A stretch of 42,326 bases of DNA from an uncultured Hymenobacter sp. (GTDB lineage: Bacteria; Bacteroidota; Bacteroidia; Cytophagales; Hymenobacteraceae), in contig CAJYPK010000039.1 in NCBI GenBank assembly GCA_913776615.1, positions 1 through 42,326 on the forward strand, in the 5' to 3' direction. Positions 7,546 to 16,498 of the stretch are shown piece after piece; the stretch's first letter is position 1, and each line of letters begins with the position of its first letter. The notes beneath the pieces were generated by a model. The model was given only the letters and a program-made list of their open reading frames with translations. It made no database searches and was not told where the DNA came from. A program made the position numbers and the translations under genes.

Positions 7546-9267
7546 ATGATTTCCTTTCCCCGCCTGGCGGCGACCGTGCTGCTGGGCTTGCTAGCCTGGC
7601 CGCTGGCCCCCGCGCAGGCGCAGCGCGAGCTGCTGCCCCTCACTTCCACCGACGGCGTGTACACCCCGCCCAAGGGAGGCGTGATGAAATTCAGCTTCAG
7701 CTGGCCCGAGCCCTCGGCCGAATTTGCCGGCTTCCAGTTCAGCTTTCGGGTGCAGACCTACGAAAATGCCTACGCCATCGATCCGGCTCGCACGCGGCTT
7801 GAGCGCACCGGTGACCACCTGCGCGTTCTGTGCCAAGGCTTTACCTGGGCCGGCGGCCAGGAAAAAGCCGCTGGCGAGCTAACGGCCGACTTGCAGCGCG
7901 GGGCCGATGGCAGCGTGGAATGGCAGGTATCGGCCAAGATGAACCAGCCCGTCAAGTCTATCAGCACGGTGGTGCGGGGCATTCCGCGGGGGCAGCTGTC
8001 GCTGGCGGGCGAGAACTTTTTCAACCCCGGCGACGACGAAAAAATCTACGAGTACCCGCAGCTGTTTGGGGAGCTGGCTACGCCGCTCATCGTGATCAAG
8101 AAGGCCGATAACAGCTTCTTCAGCATTTCGGCCCGGCAGCAGGAAGTGCGGCCGGCCCGCTTCCTGCTCCAGCCCGGCCCCGACAGCTACCGCGCCGAGC
8201 TGATCTACGAGCAGGCCGGCTGGGACCGGCGCCAGCAAATTCAAAGTAGCCGCTGGCACATCGGCGCGGCTCCCAGCTACGAGGCGGCGGCCAAGCCGCA
8301 CTTCGACCACGTCGTGCAGGCGTATAAAATTCCGGCCTACGCCACCCGCCCCGACGTGCCCGCCTGGATGCGCCAAACCAAGCTGGTGGTGGCCCTGCAC
8401 GGCGCGCACTGGACCGGCTACGTACTGAACAACTACGCCAAGCAACTGGAGATTCTGCGCTGGGTCGCCACCCAGATTGACCCCGGGCAAGTACTCGTGT
8501 TTCTGCCCGGCTGGGACGGGCGCTACTATTGGAATTACCCCCTCTACCAAGCCGACCCGCGCATGGGCGGGGATGCCGGCTTCCGGCAGCTCATCGACGA
8601 AGGCCACAAGCTGGGCTTCCACTTTTCGGCCATGTTCGGGACCAATTCGGCCAATCGCGACCTACCGGTATTCAAAAAATTTGCCGAGGCCATTACCATT
8701 CGCCCCGACGGCGACCGGTGGGACCTGAACTGGGTGGATTGGGACAACGACCGCCGGGGCGACGGCTGGATGCCCGTCATGAACGTGGGGGTGGCCTCGT
8801 GGCGCAACTACCTGCGCGACCACATTTCGCGCGTTATTACCGAGTATAAAGTTGACTCCTACTTCCTGGACATCGCCGGGCTGTGGGAAAACAACCGGCA
8901 GGCCGACATGTACCTGGGCACGCAGCAGCTCGTGGCCGACCTGGCCCGACGGCACCCGGGCGTCCTGCCCATTGCGGAGATGCAGTACGACGCCCTGCTG
9001 GGCGTGATTCCCGTGGCCCAGGTACCGCGCTACTCCCAGTACCCGGCCGCTTACTCGCTGTACGCCAGTAGCTACAGCCACCTGAGTACGCCTGCCCCCG
9101 GCCGGGGTAGCACGGGCGTTCACGAGTGGGGCTTCGGCAACCACCGGCCCATTTCCGAAACCCAGCGCACCATCCCGACCATCACGTTCGCCGACGATAC
9201 GTTCGATAAATACCGCGAGCAGGTCGCCAAGGATATTCAGACTGCCAAAGCGCGTAAGGCGCTGTAA
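7546..9267 (+). CDS. Secreted glycoside-hydrolase-like protein (DUF6259-like)
   Basis: The 573-residue protein starts with a signal peptide (MISFPRLAATVLLGLLAWPL, cleavage probably after AQA near residue 25). Residues about 30-260 look like a beta-sandwich module. From about residue 290 the sequence has the look of a TIM-barrel hydrolase: FLPGWDGRYYWNYP near 318-330, HKLGFHFSAMFGTN, and VDSYFLDIAGLW near 436-447. IAEMQYDALL follows at about 476. The Asp of VDSYFLD and the Glu of AEMQ are plausible catalytic residues by position, as in clan GH-D-like barrels; this is inference. I associate the arrangement with DUF6259 but could not check it. Substrate unknown; probably a periplasmic or outer-surface polysaccharide. 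Confidence 0.7.
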   Translation: MISFPRLAATVLLGLLAWPLAPAQAQRELLPLTSTDGVYTPPKGGVMKFSFSWPEPSAEFAGFQFSFRVQTYENAYAIDPARTRLERTGDHLRVLCQGFTWAGGQEKAAGELTADLQRGADGSVEWQVSAKMNQPVKSISTVVRGIPRGQLSLAGENFFNPGDDEKIYEYPQLFGELATPLIVIKKADNSFFSISARQQEVRPARFLLQPGPDSYRAELIYEQAGWDRRQQIQSSRWHIGAAPSYEAAAKPHFDHVVQAYKIPAYATRPDVPAWMRQTKLVVALHGAHWTGYVLNNYAKQLEILRWVATQIDPGQVLVFLPGWDGRYYWNYPLYQADPRMGGDAGFRQLIDEGHKLGFHFSAMFGTNSANRDLPVFKKFAEAITIRPDGDRWDLNWVDWDNDRRGDGWMPVMNVGVASWRNYLRDHISRVITEYKVDSYFLDIAGLWENNRQADMYLGTQQLVADLARRHPGVLPIAEMQYDALLGVIPVAQVPRYSQYPAAYSLYASSYSHLSTPAPGRGSTGVHEWGFGNHRPISETQRTIPTITFADDTFDKYREQVAKDIQTAKARKAL

Positions 9268-9399
9268 GTCCTGGCGGCTTGCAGCTGTGCCGGCGGTGGG
9301 CGGGATCTTTACTGGAAAGATGTTTGCACTGGGCGTAGTGATGAGCTACTTGTCGCTCATTATAATCTGGCTGGCTCCTCCTACCTCATCTGCCTTCTC

Positions 9400-10554
9400 A
9401 TGAAAATTGCTACCCATTGCCGGCGCGCCTGGCTGCTCCTGCTTATCCTGACTTGTTCGGCCCGGGCAGTTCTTGCCTGCACCATTTTCGTTTTGGCGGA
9501 CGCCAAGCGCACGCTGTTTTTTAACAACGAGGATTACTCTAATCCGGCGACGCGCATCTGGTTTTTGCCGGCTACCAAAAAGTATTACGGCTGCGCGTAC
9601 CTGGGCTTCAACGACGATTGGGCGCAGGGCGGCGTCAATCAGCGCGGGCTGGCCTTCGACTGGGTCGCCACCGGCACCACCAATGGCTACGCGCCCGCTC
9701 CGGAGCTTCAACTACTGCCGGGCAACCCCGCCGAACGCATGCTCGAATCTTGCAAAACGGTAGCGGAGGCCATAGCCTTTTACCACCGCTACGCCGAGCC
9801 AGGCTTCGCGACGGCGCGCATGCTCATTGCCGATAAAACCGGCACTTCCGTCATCATCAGTGCCGAGCATGGACAGCTGCAATTTGCGATTGCGCACCAA
9901 TCCCGGGGCTTTGGCTACGGCAACGAAGCGCTCAAAAAGATGCTGCGCCCAACCCTGCAACCATCGCTGGAAAATGGGCTGCCGATTTTAACAGCGTGCC
10001 AGCAAGGGGGGCAGTACGCCACCAAATACGCCAGCGTGTATGACCTTCGGAGCGGCGAACTCTACCTGGCACCCGCCGGTGCAGAAGGCATTCGCCTGGA
10101 TTTGGCAGCCGAACTAAAAAAGGGCGGACATTTCTACGACCTACCCCTGCTCAAGCAGCAGTTGCGGCAACCGCCCATGCCCTTACTGGCCGACATGAGG
10201 CGCTATCTCGGCGAAGGCTACGAGCCCTTTCCAGCCGATGAGCCAGCGGTGACCGCCCTCGTAACGAAGGTGCTACGGGAAGCCCGGGCGGGCCTGCTGC
10301 ATCCAGCTGATTTTACCCCCGCCTTCTGGCAGGTAATCAACCCAGCTCAAAAAGAGATGCAGCCAGAGCTGGAAAAGCTAGGCGATTTGCTATCCGTCAG
10401 GCTCGTAGAGCGCACTGCAACGTCCCGGCTGTACCTGGAAGACTTCCAAAAGGCCACGGTGCTGCAACGCATCGAGCTTGATGACCAACATCGTATCGCG
10501 CTGCTCAAATCAGAAGCGGCCGAGTTGAAGGTTGGGACGGTCCGGGAGAAATAG
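9400..10554 (+). CDS. Penicillin V acylase/choloylglycine hydrolase-like Ntn hydrolase
   Basis: This 384-residue secreted protein has an N-terminal signal peptide ending at LA just before C27 (ARAVLA|CTIFVLA). In the Ntn-hydrolase family of linear amide C-N hydrolases the processed N-terminal Cys is the nucleophile, and C27 fits exactly. Further family features are FFNNEDYSNP (the usual GRNxD/E region), GGVNQRGLAFDWV, and ADKTGTSVIISAEHG in the middle. Substrates in the family are amides such as penicillin V, bile-salt conjugates or acyl-homoserine lactones; none can be chosen here. It follows the glycoside-hydrolase-like gene by 132 bases on the same strand and is followed by a large palindrome. 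Confidence 0.8.
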   Translation: MKIATHCRRAWLLLLILTCSARAVLACTIFVLADAKRTLFFNNEDYSNPATRIWFLPATKKYYGCAYLGFNDDWAQGGVNQRGLAFDWVATGTTNGYAPAPELQLLPGNPAERMLESCKTVAEAIAFYHRYAEPGFATARMLIADKTGTSVIISAEHGQLQFAIAHQSRGFGYGNEALKKMLRPTLQPSLENGLPILTACQQGGQYATKYASVYDLRSGELYLAPAGAEGIRLDLAAELKKGGHFYDLPLLKQQLRQPPMPLLADMRRYLGEGYEPFPADEPAVTALVTKVLREARAGLLHPADFTPAFWQVINPAQKEMQPELEKLGDLLSVRLVERTATSRLYLEDFQKATVLQRIELDDQHRIALLKSEAAELKVGTVREK

Positions 10555-10589
10555 TGATGCTGTTTTGTACTACTGCTCTGGCGTAAAGG

Positions 10590-10873
10590 AATTAGAGCGG
10601 GCTGCAGGTTAGTATACCAGTTCTGCTTGCCCTGACGTGAGCGCCTCACCCACCGGCCCCCTCTCCGAAAAGGAGAGGGGGAGCCAGTCGTTAGAAGGGT
10701 GTAAGGGTAGGAGAGTAAGGGTTGCAAAGGGGGACCTCATACCCTATTACCTTCTTACCCCCCTACCCCAACGATCGGCTCCCCCTCTCCTTTTCGGAGA
10801 GGGGGCCGGGGGGTGAGGCGCTCACGCCAGGGCAAGCAGAACTGGTATACTAACCTGCAGCCCGCTCTAATTC
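10590..10873. repeat. Long inverted repeat with arms of about 103 bp
   Basis: Arms 10590-10692 and 10770-10873 are near-perfect reverse complements with a handful of mismatches. They start from ATTAGAGCGGGCTGCAGG and run through TTAGTATACCAGTTCTGC to CCCCTCTCCGAAAAGGAGAG. The 77-base spacer is itself partly self-complementary (GTAAGGGTAGG against CCTTCTTACC). It fills the gap between the convergent genes ending at 10554 and 10899. The CCGGCCCCCTCTCC block resembles the one in the elements at 5095-5518 and 41433-41691, but the outer ends differ. Confidence 0.88.
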
Positions 10874-10898
10874 TTTAGTGAAATACCTCTCTTTTCAA

Positions 10899-13800
10899 CT
10901 ACTTCACCACCTCCACCCAGCCTTTGGTAGTGGTGCCGTCCGCTAGTTTGAAGAGGTAATAGTACATGCCCGGTGCGGTACCGGCCTCGCCCCCCCAGTT
11001 ATTCTGGTAGTCGGTGGCCGTAAATACCTGCCGCCCCCACCGATTATAAATGCTAAGCGAATTGCCGGGGTACAGCGTAACGTTATCGATGATAAACAAG
11101 TCGTTTTGCCCATCCCCGTTGGGCGTGATAACGTTGTAAAATGCCAGCTTATTGGCGAAGTTTACGCAGGCCGTATTAGAATTAGACGCCAGCACCGCCA
11201 GCACGGTACCGCTCGCAACCGTTGGGCCAGTCGCCACTACCCGGAAGCACTGGTCGAACCCCGCGCCGGTGGCCGAGTTGGCCACGCCGTTGGGGAGGGT
11301 AGCTTGCAGGGTGGTGCCGTCCACCGTCGCCACGAGCTGGTAGCCCCTGTTATCATTTTGCTGGTACACCTGGTAGCTGCGCACGCCAAAGCCCTGGTAG
11401 GCCGTCCAACTCAGCTGCACCGAACCCTGGCTGTAGCCGCCGCTGCCGGGCGTGGCCGTGGCCGTGAGCAGGCTGGTTGTCGCATTGGCAGGATTGGCTA
11501 GTGCATCGCCGCAGCCGTTGGTAAGCTCCAGGCGGTATTCGTAGGCCATCTGGGCCGCCCGTGCGGTGGCGTCGGTGTAGGTAGTGGCGGTAGCCGCCAC
11601 GGTACCTATCTGCTGAAACGCCCCCGCGCTACCGGCGACCCGGCGCAGCACGCGCACGGGGTTGGGGGTAGCCTGGGCATTGGCCACGGCAAAGGTGAGG
11701 TTGACTTTACCGTTGTCCTGAGCATCGACCGAGGCCACGGTGAGCAGGGGCGGTACCGCATTATCGGGCACTACCGTGATAGCCGCCGCCGGCCCGGCGC
11801 AGCCGTAAGGAGAAACCTCGGTAACGCTGACGGTCTTGCTGGCCGTGGTACTGGCCGGGAAGCTGACGGTGATGCTGGCCGTGCCCTGGCCGGCAGTAAT
11901 GGTACCATCCGTCACGGTCCATTGAAACGTCGAGGTAGGGCCGGCGTTAGCCACTACGTAGGTTAAAATGCCGCTGGCCGGGCACACGAAGCGAGGCCCG
12001 TTGATGGTAGCGGCCGCGGGGCGCGGATCCACGATAAATTGCCGGGTGTACAGCGGCCCGGCGCAGTTGCCGGCGGTGGTTTCACGGGCCGTGAGGGTGT
12101 AGGTACCCACCGCCGTGGCCGCCGGAATGACCACGCTGTTACCCGAGCTGGCCACCACGGTGCCATTCAACTGGAACACGTAGGTAGAGCCGGCCATGCC
12201 CGGCAAGGTATAGGTGACCGCCCCGCTATTAACGCAAAACCGGTCGGGGCCCTGGATGGCCAGGTTGGCGGCCGGGGAGGGCTTCACCGTGATGTAGAGC
12301 GTATCGCTACCGCCCCGGCAAATGCCGCCCACCGGATTACTCGTTTCGGTTACGACGAGCTTAGCCAACCCAGCCCGGGTGAAGGTAATAGCAGTAGTGT
12401 TCTGGGTATTAACTAATGTACCCTGGGCAGTGCCCGACAATTGCCAGGAGTAGGAAGAGCCATTCGTGAGAATAGTCTGATACGTGTAGGGGCCGCCAGC
12501 CTGGCACACGCTGGTAGGACCGGTGGGCGTGGCCGTTTGCAGCACGCGGTTGAGGATAACCGGCAGCGTGAATACACCGGAAGAACACCCCTGCACATTG
12601 GTAGCCGACACGCTAACGGAACCCATACCCGCCGCCCCCCAGTCGACGCTAATGGTCGGGGTACCCTGGCCACTCACGAGGGTGCCCCCCACTACCACCC
12701 ATTGATAAGCCGTGGAATGCGGATTTCGCACCGAGTACACCACCCCCGTAATGGTCGGACACACCGACGCCGGCCCGCTAATCGAGTCGGCTGCCGGGGT
12801 TGGCAGCACCGTCACGGTGGCTTGCCCCCGGCTAGCGCAACCGTTGGTGAGCAGGCTACTGGTAAAGGTGTATGTAGTAGTTTGGGTGGGCGTCACGGTA
12901 AATGGCCCGGTACCCGTCTGGGTGAGGCCCCCGCCCGCGATGGTGTACACCGTGCCGGCCCCCCCGACGGCCAGCGTAGTACTACTACCCACGCAGATGG
13001 TGAGATTACCCGTAACGGTAAGCGGCGGGGCCGGCGCAATTACCACCGACTTAGCGACGGAGTCGAGCTGGCAGCCGTAGGCCGAAATACCGGTGGCGAC
13101 CAGGGTGCCGGTGCCGCTGGCATTCCACTTCACCTGCACCGAGCGGCCCGTAGCCGCGCCCACAACGCTGCCGTTGCGCACGCGCCAGCGGTAGCTGGCG
13201 GCCCCGCCCCCGGTAGCCGTGTAAGGGTAGGTCGCCGCCAGGTCGCACGCCACCGCGTCGCCGGTAATGGCCGTAGGCCCCCCGGCGGGGCGGGTCACGG
13301 TGATGCGGATAACGTCGGCCACTGTTTTGCCGGCGCACCCCAGGTCCCGCACCGTAAAGGCTACGTCGAAAGGAGCCGAGTGGGGCTCGCCGCAGGCCGG
13401 GGTATACACAAAGTTGGCGGTCACGGTGCCCGTACCGGCAGCGGTGGCGGTACCCGTGAGTGCCCCCGGGGCTACGGTACCCGTACTATTATTAAAGGTG
13501 GCGTTGTAGCCGCCCGCACCGTCGAGCAGCGCACTATTGACGGTAAGTAGCAGCGGGTGGGCATCGGCCTGCGTAGCCGAAATCGGAATGGTCAGCGTCT
13601 GGCCTTCCTCTATGGTATAGCTGCGCGGCAGCGTGGCTACCGGGGGCAGCACGGGAGCCCGGGTGCTGGGACACGCCACGACTACGAGCTGCAAGTCGCG
13701 GCGGGTGGTGCCGATCAGCACTTCCTGCCCATTGATAGTGCGGTACTCGGCTACGTCAACCGCTACTACGTATTTCCCCTGGGTAGTAGCTCCGTAACGC

Positions 13801-14669
13801 GCCACCCCGGTGCTGGCGTTGAGCAGCGCAAAATTGCCCGCACCGGTACCGAAAGGATTGGCCGGCGAATAGCCAGCGTTGTACGTTACCGAAGGCGGCG
13901 GTGGCGCGAATGCCCCCGTGGGCACCACGCCATTACCCGTCGCAAACGCACTGTAGGGGGTACCGAAAGAATACACCAGCCGGTCGCCATCGGCGTCCGA
14001 CGCGTTGTTGAGGGTGATCGTGGTGTCGCCTTGGCAGATAACCGCCACGGCGGTATCCGCGAATACCGGTGAGTGGTTGATGCGCACCGGCGGCGCGATG
14101 GTCGCGTACAGCGTGAGCGCCGCCTGGTTATTGGCACTCACAATATTATTGATGTCAGTATTGCGGGCGCTGCGCGTAAACACGGCGTAGTAGCCGCTGA
14201 CCGAGGCCGGCAGATTAACCACATCCACAAACTTTTGCAGCCGGAATGGCTGCGAAGGTCCCGTTACGGTACAGCCCGCTGGCGCGCGCGGCGACAGACA
14301 GCCCGAGATAGTATAGTTCGTGATGTTCATCACCCCGGTTTGCGCGGCTACGCCATTATTACCCAATACGGTGGTATTCGCGTAGTTGGCGCTGGTCAGC
14401 GCCAGCTTAGCCCCCGTGGCCTGATTGTAGAAGCCGATGACGGCGTTCGTGTTCGGGGCGGCCGCACCAGCATTGCAGTTATTGTAGATAATGACCGTTA
14501 TCTCGTAGCGAAACGGCGCGGCAGCCGGCCCGTTGGCATCAAGGTAGCGGTACGTCATTTCCCCTCCCAGCAGGTGCGTGGCCTGAGCCGCCCACGGCAT
14601 CAGCAGGAAGGCCAGCAGGCTGAGTAGCACCCACCGAAGCGTGGAGTAGCGAAGTAAGGTTGGCAGCAT
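10899..14669 (-). CDS. PKD-repeat surface protein with type B T9SS sorting tail
   Basis: The protein has 1256 residues if started at the ATG at 14667-14669, which leads directly into a signal peptide (MLPTLLRYSTLRWVLLSLLA, cleavage after QA in WAAQA). A GTG 60 bases upstream would add a non-signal extension. After THLLGGEMTYRYLD comes an N-terminal beta module, then tandem Ig/PKD-like repeats of about 80-90 residues: GPTAITGDAVACD, ADSISGPASVCP, AATINGPRFVCP. The last 85 residues (FYNVITPNGDGQNDLFIID, then SIYNRWGRQVF and GMYYYLFKLADG) are the gliding-motility-associated C-terminal domain, the type B signal for type IX secretion. It is predicted to be exported through the outer membrane and retained at the surface or released. 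Likely adhesin-like; ligand unknown. No T9SS machinery gene is in the window. Confidence 0.92.
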   Translation of the reverse strand: MLPTLLRYSTLRWVLLSLLAFLLMPWAAQATHLLGGEMTYRYLDANGPAAAPFRYEITVIIYNNCNAGAAAPNTNAVIGFYNQATGAKLALTSANYANTTVLGNNGVAAQTGVMNITNYTISGCLSPRAPAGCTVTGPSQPFRLQKFVDVVNLPASVSGYYAVFTRSARNTDINNIVSANNQAALTLYATIAPPVRINHSPVFADTAVAVICQGDTTITLNNASDADGDRLVYSFGTPYSAFATGNGVVPTGAFAPPPPSVTYNAGYSPANPFGTGAGNFALLNASTGVARYGATTQGKYVVAVDVAEYRTINGQEVLIGTTRRDLQLVVVACPSTRAPVLPPVATLPRSYTIEEGQTLTIPISATQADAHPLLLTVNSALLDGAGGYNATFNNSTGTVAPGALTGTATAAGTGTVTANFVYTPACGEPHSAPFDVAFTVRDLGCAGKTVADVIRITVTRPAGGPTAITGDAVACDLAATYPYTATGGGAASYRWRVRNGSVVGAATGRSVQVKWNASGTGTLVATGISAYGCQLDSVAKSVVIAPAPPLTVTGNLTICVGSSTTLAVGGAGTVYTIAGGGLTQTGTGPFTVTPTQTTTYTFTSSLLTNGCASRGQATVTVLPTPAADSISGPASVCPTITGVVYSVRNPHSTAYQWVVVGGTLVSGQGTPTISVDWGAAGMGSVSVSATNVQGCSSGVFTLPVILNRVLQTATPTGPTSVCQAGGPYTYQTILTNGSSYSWQLSGTAQGTLVNTQNTTAITFTRAGLAKLVVTETSNPVGGICRGGSDTLYITVKPSPAANLAIQGPDRFCVNSGAVTYTLPGMAGSTYVFQLNGTVVASSGNSVVIPAATAVGTYTLTARETTAGNCAGPLYTRQFIVDPRPAAATINGPRFVCPASGILTYVVANAGPTSTFQWTVTDGTITAGQGTASITVSFPASTTASKTVSVTEVSPYGCAGPAAAITVVPDNAVPPLLTVASVDAQDNGKVNLTFAVANAQATPNPVRVLRRVAGSAGAFQQIGTVAATATTYTDATARAAQMAYEYRLELTNGCGDALANPANATTSLLTATATPGSGGYSQGSVQLSWTAYQGFGVRSYQVYQQNDNRGYQLVATVDGTTLQATLPNGVANSATGAGFDQCFRVVATGPTVASGTVLAVLASNSNTACVNFANKLAFYNVITPNGDGQNDLFIIDNVTLYPGNSLSIYNRWGRQVFTATDYQNNWGGEAGTAPGMYYYLFKLADGTTTKGWVEVVK

Positions 14670-14729
14670 ACGTAGAAGATTAAAACGGGCGAGGATTGAC
14701 TCCGCAGCCTGGTTGCGAGGCGCCGGCAC

Positions 14730-15185
14730 TGGCCGCTCCGACAGACTTCGGTTGAAGCGGCAACGAATTTTCAGCCGTTAGCAAAGCTGGTAAGGCAAGG
14801 CTAATGTATCCATGAATTTGGCATGAGAAAGCTAAAAATCGACCAACTAGCTACTTCGCTGGATGTAAGTGCGCGCCCGGTTAGCCTCGCGTAAATCACG
14901 GGCCTATTGCGGCAGGAGCTACGCTGTTTCCAACTCGCTCAGCGCAGCTCCGAAGGCAGGGCACGGAATTTTACACTGGCTTGCTAAAGCGCCAGCGCGC
15001 CAGCGGCCCGTGCAGTAGTCCATCCTGCTTACTACGGGTTAGTTTGGGGGTGATGGCTGGGTACTATTACTTCGGCTACCGAAGATCCAGAGTGGCGTTT
15101 TGTACCTGCGGATGGGCGATGCGGCGCCTCATGGCCACTACTTGAACTGCTACATTAAGCGGGAGCTAATGGCCTGACAGACCAC
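14730..15185. other. Intergenic stretch without a convincing gene
   Basis: This gap separates the divergently read flanks of the T9SS cargo and the GIN-domain operon. No frame above about 40 codons looks coding. A plus-strand frame ending at a TGA near 15178 gives GVLYLRMGDAAP then HGHYLNCYIKRELMA, and another frame just upstream gives MAGYYYFGYR. Together, followed by a terminator, they could be remains of a decayed gene, but no family is recognisable. No TAnnTTTG box was found for the gene starting at 14669. Confidence 0.4.
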
Positions 15186-15218
15186 AAAAAAGCTCCGGCC
15201 AACGGCCAGAGCTTTTTT
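15186..15218. terminator. Bidirectional rho-independent terminator
   Basis: AAAAAAGCTC (15186-15195) pairs with GAGCTTTTTT (15209-15218), and GGCC pairs with GGCC inside around a 3-base loop with one mismatch. A/T runs flank both sides, so it can act on either strand. It lies 150 bases past the minus-strand stop at 15368 and just after the possible gene relic on the plus strand. Confidence 0.75.
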
Positions 15219-15367
15219 CAACTCCGCATAATCCTGCAAACTGGTTAGGAGGCCACTCCACCTGGTAAGCTTCTCCTTACCTCTGGCACCAAGCCAGGCG
15301 AAGGATTCAACCTACGCGCTGGCTAATGGTCACGCGAAGTGTTGGCTTCGCTGTTGCAGCCAGCGGC

Positions 15368-16093
15368 TTACTTCAGCATGCTACCCAGCGCCGCGCCGGT
15401 GAGCGTCACCTTGGCACTGTCGCCAAACTGTTGCCGTAGCTGCGCAATAGCCGTATTATCAAGCACTAAATCGCTCATCGCGGTGAATTTCAAATCGGCC
15501 GCCGCGATGTGGTTGCTGCTGGCAACGTGCAGGCTGGTGCGGCTGCCGGGGCTGCTCCCGGCCTCGACGCGCAGCCAGGCCAGCTTATTGTCGGCCAGTT
15601 CGACGTGGCTGGCGTGGTCGGCCAGCACGGTCAGGCTATCCTGCCGGAAGCCCTGCACCTGCACCGCGTGACCCATTGCGAAGGCCCGGTCTACCCGCGG
15701 CTGGCCCGCCTCCTGGTACCGGGCGTCGGCTTGCAGCGTAGCCAGCCGGGGGCAGCTGATGACGAGCAGCGGGCGATTGTTGGTGTATTCCTGCCGCGCG
15801 GGAAAGCTGGCCGATACTTCCAGCCGGCGGCCCTGCTGACGCAGGTGCACGTACTCGGCCACGTCGGGACTAATATGTACAGCATAGGGGCCGGCTACTA
15901 ATTTGACGGTGAGCGTACTGGCGGCGGGCACGGCTATTTCATCGAAGTTCTTAAAGCTCAAGGCCGTGAAGCCCCGCAGCGGGTCTTTATACGTACCCCG
16001 GCGAAACTCCGCGTGCAGGGCCATGTTGTAGGCCGTGAGCGAGGCCAGCAGCACCAGCAGGGCGGCCAGCAGGTATTTCGTGCTATTTTTCAT
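15368..16093 (-). CDS. GIN-domain (DUF2807-like) envelope protein, operon end
   Basis: The protein has 241 residues with an N-terminal membrane or signal segment (KYLLAALLVLLASLTAYNMA). Residues about 45-235 have the repetitive beta-helix character of the GIN/DUF2807 family (putative head of auto-transporter adhesin): short strands such as LLVISCPRLATLQADA, VQVQGFRQDSLTVLADHASH and LDNTAIAQLRQQFGDSAKVT. Such proteins are common next to GntR/ABC cassettes in Bacteroidota, with no proven function. The start codon overlaps the end of the GntR gene by 11 bases, so the two are probably translationally coupled. It is the last gene of the operon that starts at 18092. Confidence 0.78.
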   Translation of the reverse strand: MKNSTKYLLAALLVLLASLTAYNMALHAEFRRGTYKDPLRGFTALSFKNFDEIAVPAASTLTVKLVAGPYAVHISPDVAEYVHLRQQGRRLEVSASFPARQEYTNNRPLLVISCPRLATLQADARYQEAGQPRVDRAFAMGHAVQVQGFRQDSLTVLADHASHVELADNKLAWLRVEAGSSPGSRTSLHVASSNHIAAADLKFTAMSDLVLDNTAIAQLRQQFGDSAKVTLTGAALGSMLK

Positions 16094-16484
16094 GGGTAGA
16101 GACGGTAGAGAGGGGCGCGGCCTGCGCCGCTTTAAATTGTTCGTAGCGCCGGGCCAGCTCCTCGAAGCCTATGCCCAGCAGCGAAATTGTGTTGAAGAAG
16201 GCGGGTAGCTCGTGCTGCAAAAACCGCTCGCGGCGGTAGGCTTGCACGGTCTGCTCGGCATCGGGAGCCACGAAAAAGCCGATGCCGCGCTTGTTGTACA
16301 CGGTGCCCTGGCTCTGCAAAAACTCGTAGGTGCGCATCACCGTGTTGGGGTTGACTTGCAGCTCGGCCGCCAGGTCGCGCACCGACGGAATCTTGGCCTC
16401 GGGCAGCCACTGCCGGCGCAGGATGTTTTCGCCTACGTAGCCGGCGATTTGCAAATAGATTGCTTCGTTTTCGTTGAATTCCAT
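16083..16484 (-). CDS. GntR-family transcriptional regulator, YtrA-like
   Basis: This short 133-residue regulator has an N-terminal GntR winged helix (residues about 8-75): IYLQIAGYVGENILRR, then IPSVRDLAAELQVNPNTVMR and YEFLQSQGTVYNKRGIGFFV. Only about 55 mostly helical residues follow, which is the YtrA subfamily design that lacks a large effector domain. YtrA proteins usually repress their own operon, which includes an ABC transporter. That fits the genes here and the palindromic site at 18107-18130. The ATG at 16482-16484 lies 14 bases after the permease stop. The inducer is unknown; cell-wall or membrane stress is typical in the subfamily. Confidence 0.88.
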   Translation of the reverse strand: MEFNENEAIYLQIAGYVGENILRRQWLPEAKIPSVRDLAAELQVNPNTVMRTYEFLQSQGTVYNKRGIGFFVAPDAEQTVQAYRRERFLQHELPAFFNTISLLGIGFEELARRYEQFKAAQAAPLSTVSTHEK

Positions 16485-16498
16485 AACGTCGGGAGCAG

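Noticed and set aside
12441..13550. Plus-strand frame of 369 codons inside the T9SS cargo gene
   Set aside because: It is an antisense shadow of the PKD repeats, with no signal, domain or start context.
14670..14729. Upstream GTG start for the T9SS cargo
   Set aside because: It would place about 20 polar residues before an otherwise clean signal peptide.
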